From Takakia lepidozioides (taxonomy: Eukaryota; Streptophyta; Takakiopsida; Takakiales; Takakiaceae): a stretch of DNA of 64,000 bases. A program made the translations under genes and the position numbers. How positions within the stretch are numbered: the first letter of the stretch is position 1; each line of letters opens with the position of its first letter. This document shows, piece by piece, positions 11,301-22,154 of the stretch. The notes below the pieces were generated by a model. That model was not told where the DNA came from. It was given only the letters and a program-made list of their open reading frames with translations, and did not search any database. The DNA lies in contig CM060733.1 in assembly GCA_030704615.1 (NCBI GenBank), positions 69,626,001 to 69,690,000 on the forward strand. Direction: 5' to 3'.

Positions 11301-13147
11301 CCTCTAATATTCATATTATGCAGCATTACGACATAATGAAAAGAACTCGTCCTTTTTGGCAGGACAAAGTGGTCCTCTTTCTTTTAAACCTCTTTGGTGA
11401 TCAATCTCTGGACTAAAAGTTGCCGAGGTTAGGAGAGCAAGTGCCAACAAGGCTTTCAGCCAGTACCCCTTTTGCCAGCTGAGACACAACAAATGCTGTC
11501 GTGAAAAGGAGATTTGAAAATTTGTGAAAAATGCATCCTTGGTGAAAAATGACAATGGCAAAGAAGTGGTTTGCTCCAAAGGCATTGTTTATGCTAGTCT
11601 TTACGGTGTCCACCTTCCCACCGGAAGGCAGTAGCCCTATGGGGTCAAGTGACACCATAAGTTACGCTTGCTTCGGCAACGCGTCCAACTTTTTATGCTA
11701 GGTCTCAATAAGCCACATTTTGTCCAAGATCAGAAGCATATTGAAGGTGAAAGCAAAGTTCATTTGTTATCAAATTTCATTACCCGTGATGTCAATCCTG
11801 ACAAGTGCTTGCACACTCCTCCATATGACTGTTGAGGTAGTTGAAAGTTTGGTGGAACCTCACCTCCTGTTGTATGATCGCAACTGTCTTCCTCATATTG
11901 TTACTCCGAGTCCGCTCCTTCTCCAGTTGCACGTTAAGTAGCTTGTTCTGTCACACAAAGATTTACAAGTTCCTTACTACCGTCATCAGTTTATTATCGA
12001 AGTGCTTTCTGCCCGTTTAGAGGGCCTTGTGACTCACTGCCCCAGAACCCAGAGTCTGGGGCAGGGAGGGGAAAAACCGGAGATAGAGTACCTTCTTGAA
12101 CAACTCAAGGAACTTGGCCTCTCGCAGGTCACCTTTTCCACTCCCAATGATCGCTAACACCTCTCTGCCAGTTGTGCATTGCCAATGGCCCCAATCAACA
12201 GAGGACCATTAGGGACAAGAGGTCAGTGTATCGATGTTCACAAATAATGACCCCACAATAGATATGCTTCCTCCACATAAATCACATAATTCTCTCCGAA
12301 GTGACACTGACAAAGCACACTCACAGCTGATCTTCTCATAGATTTCTTGATTGATTTTAATAGAAGGCGACTTATGACGCAACAAAAATCAAGGGACAAC
12401 CTCTTGGAAGCCTTGCCACTGCTTTCTTCAAATATGCGATATGTCAAAAGCTGAAGACTCTATGTAATGCTGGGATTCATGCCATTTTGATAGGTTCCAA
12501 ACCAGCCATACTATTTCTTAAATCTCCACAGTTGAAAGAAGCATGAAATTAGCAGCATTTTACTTTTGGTATATGTGAGAGACGTTCAGAGTACCTTAGT
12601 CTTTTAATCTCTTCAGTCTGTGCATTTAGCTTCACGTCAAGTGGGTTGAATTCTTGTATCTGCGACCCCCCAGTTAAGGCTGGTAAGTCTCGCTTTCTAC
12701 GTCTTATTACAATCAAGGATAATTTGTACACTTCCTACTTCAGCATGTAGAGCCATTGGAGTAACCAAACATGATGAACGGAAATGAGAAAATGGGTGAA
12801 ATTATTAGGCGATAGTCTGTGAAAGACATATCCTCAGCTAAATATGATAGGAGAAGGAGAGAGATGCACACTTTAGCAGAGGCTTCCCGTGTCTCAGCCT
12901 CCTCTCCTGCATTCTCTTGAGCTTCTTGGTTGACCGGGTCCTCAATCTGTACTTCCTTTGTTGGTTCCCATTTTTTCCCAATTCAGCAATTGCCCAAGCC
13001 TAGCAGGTGTGAGCTAGCTTGAAATAGCTGTGCCAAGTTTGTATCTTTAGGTTCTCAGAGCGATGACATAGCAGTTACATTATGCAAGGATCGATGGCCA
13101 CCAGACCAAGATAATTTGCTCGCCTCAAAAGAAAAGGAAGACGACAT
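8303..13147 (-). CDS. CCDC13-like coiled-coil protein (ciliary/centriolar), multi-exon
   Basis: Exons on the - strand that join in phase with GT/AG borders: 12946-12872, 12659-12595, 12164-12092, 11947-11864, 10881-10831, 10612-10499, 10355-10269, 9641-9465, 9045-8968, 8874-8855, 8627-8564 and 8452-8303 (stop at 8305-8303). A first exon 13147-13079 (ATG, MSSSFSF...) is tentative; another small exon near 11050-11005 is possible. The product, about 370-390 residues, is mostly coiled coil. Blocks KFLELFKKNKLLNVQLE, IIQREVGDRIPLQ, DRVAELKAQLQ and KSQNDDLLIQALTVEL align in order with vertebrate CCDC13 blocks (KIVELSKKNRLLMAE, AREVGEDINVQQ, KVQELEKQL, HDDELIDALMDQL), recalled from memory. CCDC13 is a centriolar-satellite protein needed for cilia; in a plant it implies flagellate sperm. 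Shorter than the animal protein (about 715 residues). No lesion was seen, so it is probably functional. Confidence 0.72.
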
Positions 13148-13188
13148 GAAGATATAAATCTGAGAGATTCTATTGAGAGAGATTGTAC

Positions 13189-15933
13189 TCATAAGACGTT
13201 GTTTGCCGTAGCCTTGTGGCCATTGACCCCGCGCCCAGTTTGAGCGGGAACAAAAGGGACAGAACCTACCTCTGTCAGGGGCTGACGTTGGTAGTAAGAC
13301 TTACCTCCATATAAAGAATTAATCCGGGTTTTCCAGATATCCTCTAGAAATCCCTTCACACAAGCATCAATCTGCTGTGTGTGATTTGCCCAAAAACTAG
13401 GCCTCAGGAGGGCCTGGGCTTTTGGCTCAGCCTCGAGACTTTCAAAGTTGGTAAACAGGGGTACAGGCACAATTCCCTTAATAGATTTGAAGAGAGCGTC
13501 TCTTTGGTGAGAGAACCCCGGACAGTGTATCAGAAAATGAATACTGTCTTCAGATTGCCCACACAACGGGCAATTGCACTCTCCCTTTCCTCTCTGCTTC
13601 TGTTTGCTGTTCAAAGGTAGGCTTCCTGCCCTGAGTTTAAATTTCAGTCTAGTGCCGAGAGTGGGTAGACCCTTGAGGTCATCCAAGATGTCCTCCCCCA
13701 TGTCACAGACTGGAAACAAGTTCAGGGAAGTTTTCTGCCTAACTTCATTTTCATCAGACAATCTCATGGCAACAGACATGGCTGAGGACACTACAGCCTC
13801 TAAGTCAGATTTATCCAGCAGGGTCAAGACTTGCGGATCCAGGTCCAGGTCCTTGAGGATCTCTTCTACTCTCTTCTGCCAGGACTTAGCCTGTTTGACA
13901 GGGCGGTCCTGTTTCCAAGATATAGAGTCGATTAACTTAGGATATCTGGTGTTGGGCATATGTTGCAGCTGACCCCACCATCTGACCTTGAATTCATCTC
14001 GTCGGGAGCTTAAGGACGGAATGCCAAACTCACCCCGAACAGCCACATTGGCTGTTTTGGAGCATGCTGACATACACTCCTTAAGCACCCCCACTTGAAT
14101 GGATTCTAGAGACTTAGCCTGGTTGGAGTTATCAACCCATATAGCAGATCCGTACTCCAAGGCAGGTCTAATAACGCGACAAAGCATGGTTTTCTTAACC
14201 TCAGAGTTGACCCCTCTGCAGTGGAAAAATTTAGTGAGCCCCAGAGCTTTGCCCTTGCCAGTTTGAACAACTTTCCGGATATGTGCATCCCAATTACAAT
14301 TGGAGGAGAACTCAACGCCCAGGTAAGTGTAGGAAGGGAGGACCGGGATCTCTTGGCTACCCCACTGCCACTTAAGATCACTTCCTCCCTCTCCTCTGTC
14401 GTTGAATGCTACCACTGCACATTTGCTGACATTAGCCTCTAGCCCCCAAAGATCAAAGTATCTCTTCGCGCAATCAATCAACTCCTGGAGATTGGTTGGA
14501 GTCTCCCCTATGCCTGCGAAGTCATCCGCAAACATAAGGGCTGGTATGGTGGTATCACCCACCCTTAACCCAAATCCCTCACTTTCCACATCCTCGAGGA
14601 GTTGATTGATGAAAACATTGAAGAGCAGAGGGGAGAGAGTACATCCTTGAGCTACACCTTGGTCTATGTCAAAGAAGTTGGACTTCTGTCCGTTAACAGT
14701 GACACAGCTTTTGGTGTGAGCATACAAGTTGTGGACAACTCTCCACATCTTTCCCTTGATCCCACAAGACCAGAGGCGGAACCATAGGCCATCTCTCCAC
14801 ACTGTGTCATAAGCCTTTTTGACATCCAGGAAAAAGACATAAGTGGGTTTCCCTTCTTTTTTCCTTCCCTGGATAATCTGGCTTAGAGTGAAGATATGAT
14901 CCACACAGCCCCTGTTTCGCCGAAAGCCAGCTTGGCCTTCGTGGAAACAACCTCTAGACTCCAGATCAACCTCGAGACGAGTACTTATAACTCTGCAGAA
15001 TGTCTTGCCAACAGCATTGAGGAGCGTGATGCCACGGTAGTTCCCCGGTTCTTCTCTGTCACCCTTCTTGTATAGATTGACAATGACCCCCTGTCGCCAG
15101 CGAAAGGGGATCATTTCAGTCTTCCAGATAAGGTTAAAGAGGAGAACTAGGGCCTCTATCATGGGATCGCCACCGTGCTTGATAAGCTCGTTGACAATAC
15201 CATCAGGTCCACCAGCTTTATATCCATTTAAATGTTCAATTGCTTCCACAATCTCAGAAGAACTAATGGGAGCATTATAAGCCATTGAAATATACTCCAG
15301 TTCATCAGGGCTGTTTTGAATCATAGGAACAGTTTTTCCAACTGTGTCCCTCCATTCAGCAGAAGACCCCTCACTGTTAGACCTAGAAGTTCTGCCAAGG
15401 ATACTGTAGTGAGTTTCAAAGGTTTTGACAATGTCAACCGATGAAGTCACCACTGCACCTTTAGTAGTCTTCAGCGCTTGTACTTGCTGACCGTTTTTCG
15501 GTTTGTACAAACGTTGAAGGGCCAACCAGAATTTCTTGTCATTACCACCATGGTGGTTTGAGTTTATTTCACTGTATAACTTGTCCCAGTATAATTTCTT
15601 CTGAGACCTAACAAGCTGATTGATATCTTTACGGAGCTGGTAGTACCTCGCCCACAATTCTCTGTTGGTTTCCAAATTGCAGCACTCTTTATAGAGGGCT
15701 CGTCTCTCAGCTATCTTGAGTTTAATCTCATTAGTCCACCAATTAACTGCTCTACCGCAGACAATTAGTTTCCTCCCAATGATCTTGTCAGCCACGGAGG
15801 AAACGAAACTCTCCCAAGAGTCCACTGCTCTTTCGACTTCATTTCTTGCGTTAACAGAGCGTGACTGAAGTTCTTGGAGCGATTGGACAAAATGAGGGCA
15901 AGGCCTGGCCGTACTCAGCCTTGACCTCCTCAT
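13189..15933 (-). pseudogene. LINE reverse transcriptase part
   Basis: 914 residues without a stop. RT blocks appear in order: VIVNLYKKGDREEPGNYRGI, LEVDLESRGCFHEGQAGFRRNRGCVDHIF, VFFLDVKKAYDTVWRDGL (catalytic Asp), GVAQGCTLSPLLFNVFIN and the active site MFADDFAGIG. A C-terminal zf-RVT-type finger follows, with CNCPLCGQSEDSIHFLIHC (C-x2-C-x7-H-x4-C). The frame is offset by one base from the endonuclease frame; the joint lies near 15895. Counting the two as one protein, a single frameshift is the only visible defect, so the insertion is probably young. Confidence 0.88.
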
Positions 15934-17707
15934 TGTGGAATTTTTCTATGCGCCACTTCCGAATCGAACGTTTCACAGATCTCTTGGTGGCGGGAAAACA
16001 CCTTTTGATCTCAGTCCAAACCAGGAAGTGGTCAGAGGTACCAATATCAATTCTGTCGATCAACACATTGGCACACTGGGGGAACAAAATTTTGTCCATT
16101 ATGATATAGTCCACAATGGAACGTTCCCCAGTTTGGGGTTTCTCACGAGTCCACTGCACTTGGTCACCTCTTGTCCTGTTATTCAAGGTCAAAAGCTGAA
16201 GCTCTTCTAGACAGTTAATTAACCGTCTGCCATTAGAATTCAGCTCGTCCTCACCAAAAGGTCCAATGATATCGTCCTGATGGATCCCTTTGCCCACCCG
16301 GGCATTGAAGTCCCCCAATAGTACCACCTGACCTTTGGCAAGGAACGAAGCACAGTCCAGCTTTACATCTTCGAAGGCCTTGTCTGCGTCAGCACTAAGG
16401 GTCCCCTCTGTGGGCATGTAAACACAACCAACAAAGAGGTCCTTTGTACTCATGCCGCCCTTCAAATTCAGTTTTAGCCAGATACTATGCTCGTACCTCA
16501 AACCCTTGTTGATAATTTCACAATTGTCAAACAAGAAATCACGGACAAAGAATCCAACCCCTTTTTGACCGCGTTTGGCAGAGGCTGCCTTGAGAGTACA
16601 CATCTTACCTGCCCATTTATAACCAATGACATCTCCAACCAGTTTATCCGACGTTTCCCATGTTTCTTGCCCAGCACAGATATGAATATCATTAGTCCGA
16701 AGAACTTGTCCCACTTCAAGTTGTTTCCTTTGGTTGGTCAACCCTGAGAAGTTGAAAGTGGCCAGCCGCCAGCCAGCCCTTTGCGTGTGAATTGTTTGTC
16801 GTCTAGGTAGCTTGTGATTGCTCCTGGACGGCCAACCGTTCTGCAAAGGGGGGACAGTTACCCCATGTGTAGATTTTGCTCGTCTTGTGTAAACTTTGAG
16901 AATTGGTAAACCATTCAGGGTACCAAATCTTTCAGTTACACGACGCACAGGCTCCGCACACATAGGGGCAGATTGTCCGTCAGACTGCTTGGGGACAATT
17001 ACCCCGTGTATAGATTTTGCTCGTCTTGTGTAGACTTTGAGGATTGGTAAACCATTTAGAGTACCAAATCCTTCAGGCTCTGCACACTTAGAGACAGATT
17101 GTCCATCTGACGGCTTGGGGACAATTACCCCGTGTATAGAATTTGTTCGTCTTGTGTAAACCTTGAGGATTGGTAAACCATTCAGAGTACCAAATCCTTC
17201 AGATTCAGGACATTCAGGTTCCGTACACTTAGGGGCATCTTGTCCTTCTGGCTGTTTGGATTCAACCTCATCCAGAGCGTCAAACCGATTAGAAACTCTC
17301 AAGTTGAAGTTGTTGCCCTTGGTTGTCTTCCTAGAGCGCCCCATTGAATCACCAATGTCTAAGACCGCTCTCCAGCCAGTCAAGGGACGAACTTCTTTGA
17401 GATTGAATTGATGCGGGACTCTATTAGAAGCACTTTTGGTCATTGCAACCTTCAACGTACCCCTGTTATCAAGTCTCGAGATGGTACCATTAGCCATGAA
17501 ATCCAAGCCTACGCTAGAGCATGTAGTTTTAAAGGACACATCGTCCATCCTGGGATTCACCCCAAAAACTACACATGAAGCCCTAGATTTGGCATAAGTA
17601 ACCAATTCCCAGGGATCACCCTGAGGAGTGTTGATGTTGATAGGAGCTAAATTTTTGATTGTTTTAGCAGGCCATAAGTTTAAGCACAGGAACCAACCCC
17701 AGCCCAA
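15851..17707 (-). pseudogene. LINE N-terminal region and APE endonuclease part
   Basis: 618 residues. The APE/EEP endonuclease occupies about residues 310-600: ATFNFSGLTNQRKQ, ICAGQETWE (metal-binding Glu), GCVYMPTEG, VVLLGDFNARVG (Asp, Asn) and GTSDHFLVWTE (catalytic Asp-His). It nicks the target for target-primed reverse transcription. Before it are three tandem copies of a unit beginning FGTLNGLPILKVYTRR (DNA period 126 and 141 bases, 16881-17205). The frame runs out after the domain where the RT frame takes over. The first ATG at 17705-17707 is not clearly the native start. Confidence 0.87.
16861..17205 (-). repeat. Three tandem in-frame repeats in LINE protein
   Basis: The segment beginning cgtcttgtgta occurs at 16881, 17022 and 17148, giving units of 141 and 126 bases, both multiples of three. 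Each encodes FGTLNGLPILKVYTRR followed by a spacer rich in Ser, His, Lys and Pro. The frame is preserved, so the repeat may be a functional binding module. I do not recognise it. Confidence 0.85.
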
Positions 17708-18098
17708 GTGCCGAGTATGCTAGACAGAGCATACGACTGCCCAATTTGGGCGGAGGGGCTGCCCCCAAGCGGTAGGAGTCCGCTTGTTACCATTCAGAGA
17801 TCACACTCCAGGGAGTTGCAGGGAATGGCCCGTGTAGGCATATTCTAAAGAGGGAAAGGCCCCAAGCTTTCCAACTAAATCCAATGCACTACCTTACCTG
17901 AAGCAAAGCGCTTCAGGTCGAAACAAACAAGGACACGAGGTCACAAGGCCGGCATTTAGTCACAGAGACATTAATGTACTCCCGTTTCAAGTCCACCCAA
18001 TGTCAATAGGCTTCCTAGAGGACAGGGAGAGAAAGAAATTTGTAGCGGAAAACAAACCAGGACATGGAATCGTAAGAGAACGAAGACGGCCCCTCTAT

Positions 18099-18101
<3 letters not shown>

Positions 18102-18138
<37 letters not shown>
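18102..18138. repeat. (GA)n microsatellite
   Basis: Uninterrupted GA dinucleotides, about 18 units. A shorter GA tract opens the following duplicated unit at about 18191-18207. Confidence 0.97.
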
Positions 18139-18140
<2 letters not shown>

Positions 18141-18260
18141 TGTGAGTGTGGGAGGAGATCATCTGCAGTCTGGCCACGCAACTTCCACCTGAGAGAGAGA
18201 GAGAGAGTGTGTGAGTGTGGGAGGAGATCATCTGCAGTCTGGCCACGCAACTTCCACCTC
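18139..18260. repeat. 69-base tandem duplication including GA tract
   Basis: The segment tgtgtgagtgtgggagg through cgcaacttccacct is present at 18139-18190 and again at 18208-18259, each preceded by GA repeats. The period is 69 bases and the copies look identical, so the duplication is recent, probably by slippage anchored in the GA tracts. Confidence 0.9.
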
Positions 18261-18916
18261 ACACATGATGTTATTAATTATGACACTCAAGACAGCATGC
18301 GGAACACATCGGGCCACCATCCAACTAACTATGGCCGGGATGGAATGCGGATTATGGATGAAATCAACTGTGCATAAACGGCAAATAAACATCTGGTAGT
18401 TCTCTAACAAACTTCCATCAAGCAACAAATGGTCAAGATCACTGGTAAAGGCAACAGTTGAAGCATGTGGAACTTTCATTGAGAGGCTGCACAGGATTGG
18501 TGGAGCAGAGATGCATATTGTAAAATACTACAGCACTTGGAACACGAGTTAACGGGAATCACTGTCACACAGGGAAGCGAGAGCTTTTACTGATCTGCCA
18601 GAGCAATCTACATGCAAGCTTGTGTGCACAACTGCATGTGTTACACAAGCATTAGTGGGACTACATATACTATCAGATGCCAGAGACAAAGGCTAGATTG
18701 AACTTAAGCTAGAAACTCAATCAAGAGAGTGGCAATCCTATTTGTCCATGCATTGAGTGGTCAAGAGAAGCGGTGAAGGCCGTTTCAATGGCCGCAGTCT
18801 ATCTAGCCCGTAGGTCTAGTCTAAGTAGGCACTGATCCCACTCATTAATCCAACGCTCCCACTCATCGAGACTCCTGGGGAGCGAGATGTAGAGACTAAT
18901 ATGCTCCCACTGATCA

Positions 18917-19992
18917 TCAAATCTGTTCGTTCCCTAGATCAACTGTCGAAACATGACGAATCAAACCGAGCATGTGTCGAAGATTTTGAAAACGGTATGC
19001 AGGGAGGGCCTTAGTAAAAATATCAGCAACCTGGTCAGTTGTGTTGACGTAGAGTATGTCAATAGCTCCTTTTCCTTTGTTGCTCACGGAGTACATGGAA
19101 CTGCACATCTACGTGCTTAGTACGATGATGATTCTCTGGATTGTGTACCAGTCTGATACTGATTGTCACTATACAACCTTGTGCTAGTTTCTTGCGAGAA
19201 TCCCAGATCGTGAAGCAAACGTCGGATCCATATGATCTCTTTGGTTGTGACACTTGCAGCAATATATTCTGCCTCTGTGGTGGAGCTGGCCGTGCATGTC
19301 TGCTTCCGACTCCCCCAAACAAGGGGTCCTTGATTCAACATGAGAACACAACCTGATCTTGATTTCCTGTCAGTGATATCCCCAGCATAGTCTACGTCGG
19401 AGTATGCTTCCAAGGTGTTGTTGTTGGCTCCTCCATTGTAGCATAAGCATAGACTGTAGTGAATGGTGCCACACAAATAACGAAAGATTCTCTTAACGGC
19501 AGTATAATGCATGTGTTGTGGCTTGCCTGTAAATTTGGCTACCATGCTCACAGCATAGGAAAGATCTGGCCGTGTGCCCATCTGCAAGAACATCAAGCTT
19601 CCAACAGCTTCGGAATATGGGAAATCAGTCTCAACTTGCTCCTCATCGCTCCCACGGCCGTCAAGGTGGACATTTGGATCCGCAGGGGTCGATATTGGTG
19701 TTGCGTTCTCAAAGCCATATCGCTTCGGGATGCTTCTGACGTACCTAGCTTGGTCAATCCAAAGGATCCGTAGATGCCTATCTCGGATTATGTGTAGACC
19801 TACATATACATCCGCATCGCTCACAGTGACCTCAAATTCGTTCCTCATGAACTCAATCATGTCCCTCACCCGAACAGTGTTAAGGCTACATACAAGGCCG
19901 TCATCCATCGACGCAGCAATTCCAGCAAAGGAGTTGAGGTTGCTCATATAGTAATCGTTGAACTTTGCTGGAGTTCGACGTGTCCTCCTCAA
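18917..19992 (-). pseudogene. Copia RT C-terminus and RNase H
   Basis: The frame from 19992 starts with the linker before RT (RTPAKFNDYY) and jumps at about 19905 straight to a degenerate active site SMDDGLVCSLN, so about 200 residues of RT fingers and palm have been deleted. The RT thumb continues with RPDLSYAVSMVAKF. RNase H has EAYSDVDYAGD and KSRSGCVLML; STTEAEYIAAS and YSDNQ are the Glu and Asp blocks. A frameshift near 19115 moves the C-terminus (VNTTDQVADIFTKAL) to the frame 18917-19108. The element cannot make its own RT. Confidence 0.88.
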
Positions 19993-21373
19993 AGAGCTCC
20001 GATCGAGTAATTCACTGTGCTCCTCGACGCTACTGGATTCTCTTCTGCTACAGGCGTCACAAAATTATTGTGCCCATCAGTGGGCTCCACCTTTTCCAAC
20101 TCGTAATGGAAAATTGGTGCATCGCTTCCCTGATTTTGTTTTGAGCCCAACTCGTCAAAGAGAACGTCCCTACTCACAATGATTATTTTCTTCTGTGGGC
20201 TCCACACTCTATACCCTTTAGTATTTTCACTGTACCCTACAAAAATACCTTCGATGCTCTTTGGGTCGAGCTTCTGTCGTAGCTGTTTAGGTACATGTGG
20301 GTAGGCCGGACAACCAAAGATGCGCAGGTGGTTGACACATGGTCTCTCCTGTCCACAATTCGTGCGGAGTCTTTCCTCCATGGACTCTCGTCCCTGAGCG
20401 ATTGAGCTGTCTGTGTGGCCTCTCCCCAAAACTCAAGCCCTAGGCTACGTGCATGAAGCATACTGCGAACACATTCTACAGTGGTCCGATTATCTCTCTC
20501 ACAAGCCCCATTTTGCTCCGGTGTATAAGGGGCATTGACTTCGTGCCGAATCCCTCTTTCTTCTAGGTGCTTCTTAAAGTCTTCACCCATGTACTCTCCA
20601 CCTCTATCGCTACGGAGTTTCTTGATAGAGTTACCTGTCTCTCTCTCTTAGAGTCTCCGCTTGGAGTCTCCTAAAGCACTCGAAGACATCAGATTTCTTC
20701 TTAACACAATAAACCACCCAATATCCACTAAAGTCATCTTTGAATAAGACAAAATAGTGAGATCCACCAAGAGAAGCAACGCTCATAGTACATCGGAATG
20801 AAAAAACTCACCGGGCTTATCAGCTCGTTTTCTGATTGAGTTGACTGGAAAAGGCTTTCGAGATTTTTTGCCTAAGGCGCACCCCTCACAAAAATCTCCT
20901 TCTTTAGTGGTAGTCATATTGAGTCCTGTCATAGTGCACTCTCTTGCCATCTGAATCAGCATGGTGTTGTTGACGTGGCCGAATCTCTCATGCCACAGCT
21001 TGAGTGTTCCACTGGCGGTAACAACACTCTCATCAACTGCATAAGCGTACGTAGGTGGATTGATCACCTGGTACAACTTTCCTCTTCGAATTCCTGTCAT
21101 GACCACTCGACCATGACCTTCTTCGCTGATGAGCAAACACCTCTCTCGCTTATAAGTAGTGGCAAAGCCTCTATCCACAGCCTGACCCACTGAAAAAAGG
21201 TTTTCCTTCAATTGAGGAACAAACAATACATCCCGTAGTGTTGCCTCCTCCCATTTGTTTCCAACAAGCCACTGTACTTTGATATCACCAACTCCTTCAA
21301 CCCACAGCTTACGGTTCTCTGCAACAAATACAGGCCATGTTCCTGACGCAACAGGCTTCATGAGCACTCTCAA
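19989..21373 (-). pseudogene. Copia GAG-pre-integrase and integrase
   Basis: 20783-21373 carries the GAG-pre-integrase domain: KLWHERFGHVNNTMLIQMA, then CEGCALGKKSRKPFP (HHCC finger). The core continues in broken frames: HEVNAPYTPEQNGACERDNRT holds the catalytic Glu region (20450-20560). The post-core FGCPAYPHVPKQLRQKLDPKS and GIFVGYSENTKGYRVW (20200-20330) are typical Copia. At least two frameshifts or stops between 20237 and 20783 inactivate it. Confidence 0.85.
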
Positions 21374-21402
21374 ACCAACTCCTCTTGTTTGTCATGTGCT
21401 TG

Positions 21403-22110
21403 CTAGCCTCCATCTGCATACCACACGTCTTCCAGCTTGGAATTGGCTGCAGGGTCATCTGTGACCGTCACAAACACGGCACTTTCACCTAGTGAGACAT
21501 TTGCCTCACTTTGTTTCCAATCAAATTTTCTCTTGGGGCATTCCCTCTCCCAGCGTCCTTTCTCCCCACACAAGTTACACTGAGTCTTCTTTTTGAGCTC
21601 TCCGATCTTCTCGGCTCTCTTCTTCCTCTCTTCAAAAGTGAGCCTCCTAGTACTCCCAGATCCGCCTCCATTATTACTAATAAAGAAGGCCTTGTCATTC
21701 CCATCTTCAATCTGATTGTGTGACTTGTTCAAAGTCTCCTCTTTTAGAAGCCTGATCGTCAGGTTCTCAATCGTCTGTAGTGAGGCAGGGACACTATCCC
21801 AAGCTGAGATCAAGTGTCTGAAAGTCGGTGGCAAACTACAGATGATCTTGGTGATGACAGTCCTCTATGATGTATTCTCTCCAAGGTCAGTAAGCTGTCT
21901 TGCCATTGCTTCAACTGCACTCACGTGACTGGCAATATCTGGCTTCATGCGGTACTAAAAAAATCGTTGCTGGAGAATATGCAGATTCTCCTCAGCGCTC
22001 TGCTCATGAATGGTGACTAATCTCTTCCACATCTGGCTCGAGGTTTCACAATTAATGAGCTACTGCAAATGCTTCTTGTCAATGGCCGCACATATCTGCC
22101 ATAATGCGAA
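21403..22110 (-). pseudogene. Copia gag with CCHC zinc knuckle
   Basis: LPPTFRHLISAWDSVP and LLKEETLN are typical Copia gag (UBN2/DUF4219-like). The zinc knuckle CNLCGEKGRWERECP (C-x2-C-x4-[G/R]-x4-C; the His position reads Arg or Trp) is at about 21550. Upstream, 21840-22110, the gag continues with at least three in-frame stops (LHILQQRFF, YRMKPDI, VSAVEAMARQL recognisable). N-terminal residues are missing because the element is cut off at about 22110. Confidence 0.8.
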
Positions 22111-22154
22111 CTATTGCAGACTATATATCCTTGCTCCACACTTGAAACCCAAGA

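Larger units (their letters stand above)
13189..17707 (-). mobile_element. LINE (APE-type non-LTR retrotransposon)
   Basis: Two overlapping long frames on the - strand give an endonuclease followed by a reverse transcriptase and a Cys/His finger, the layout of a plant LINE second ORF. A separate ORF1 is not visible; 17708-18000 shows no clear frame. No poly(A) tail was found at the low-coordinate end. The element lies on the same strand as, and only about 40 bases upstream of, the tentative start of the CCDC13-like gene. Confidence 0.9.
17708..18916. other. Spacer between LINE and Copia; no gene recognised
   Basis: Contains the possible LINE 5' region (to about 18000), the GA microsatellite and its 69-base duplication, and beyond 18280 only short frames. 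The end near 18850-18916 holds two GAGTGGGA-type tracts on the - strand, which may be the Copia polypurine region and LTR start, but no second LTR is available for comparison. Confidence 0.5.
18917..22110 (-). mobile_element. Ty1/Copia retrotransposon, decayed and truncated
   Basis: Gag with zinc knuckle, GAG-pre-integrase, integrase core, a remnant of RT and RNase H follow each other on the - strand, with integrase before RT, which defines Copia. The 5' end stops abruptly at about 22110 where CACTA sequence begins in the opposite direction. LTRs could not be established. Confidence 0.88.

Noticed and set aside
18000-18377. Frames with long Arg-Glu or Leu-Ser runs
   Set aside because: Translations of the GA microsatellite.
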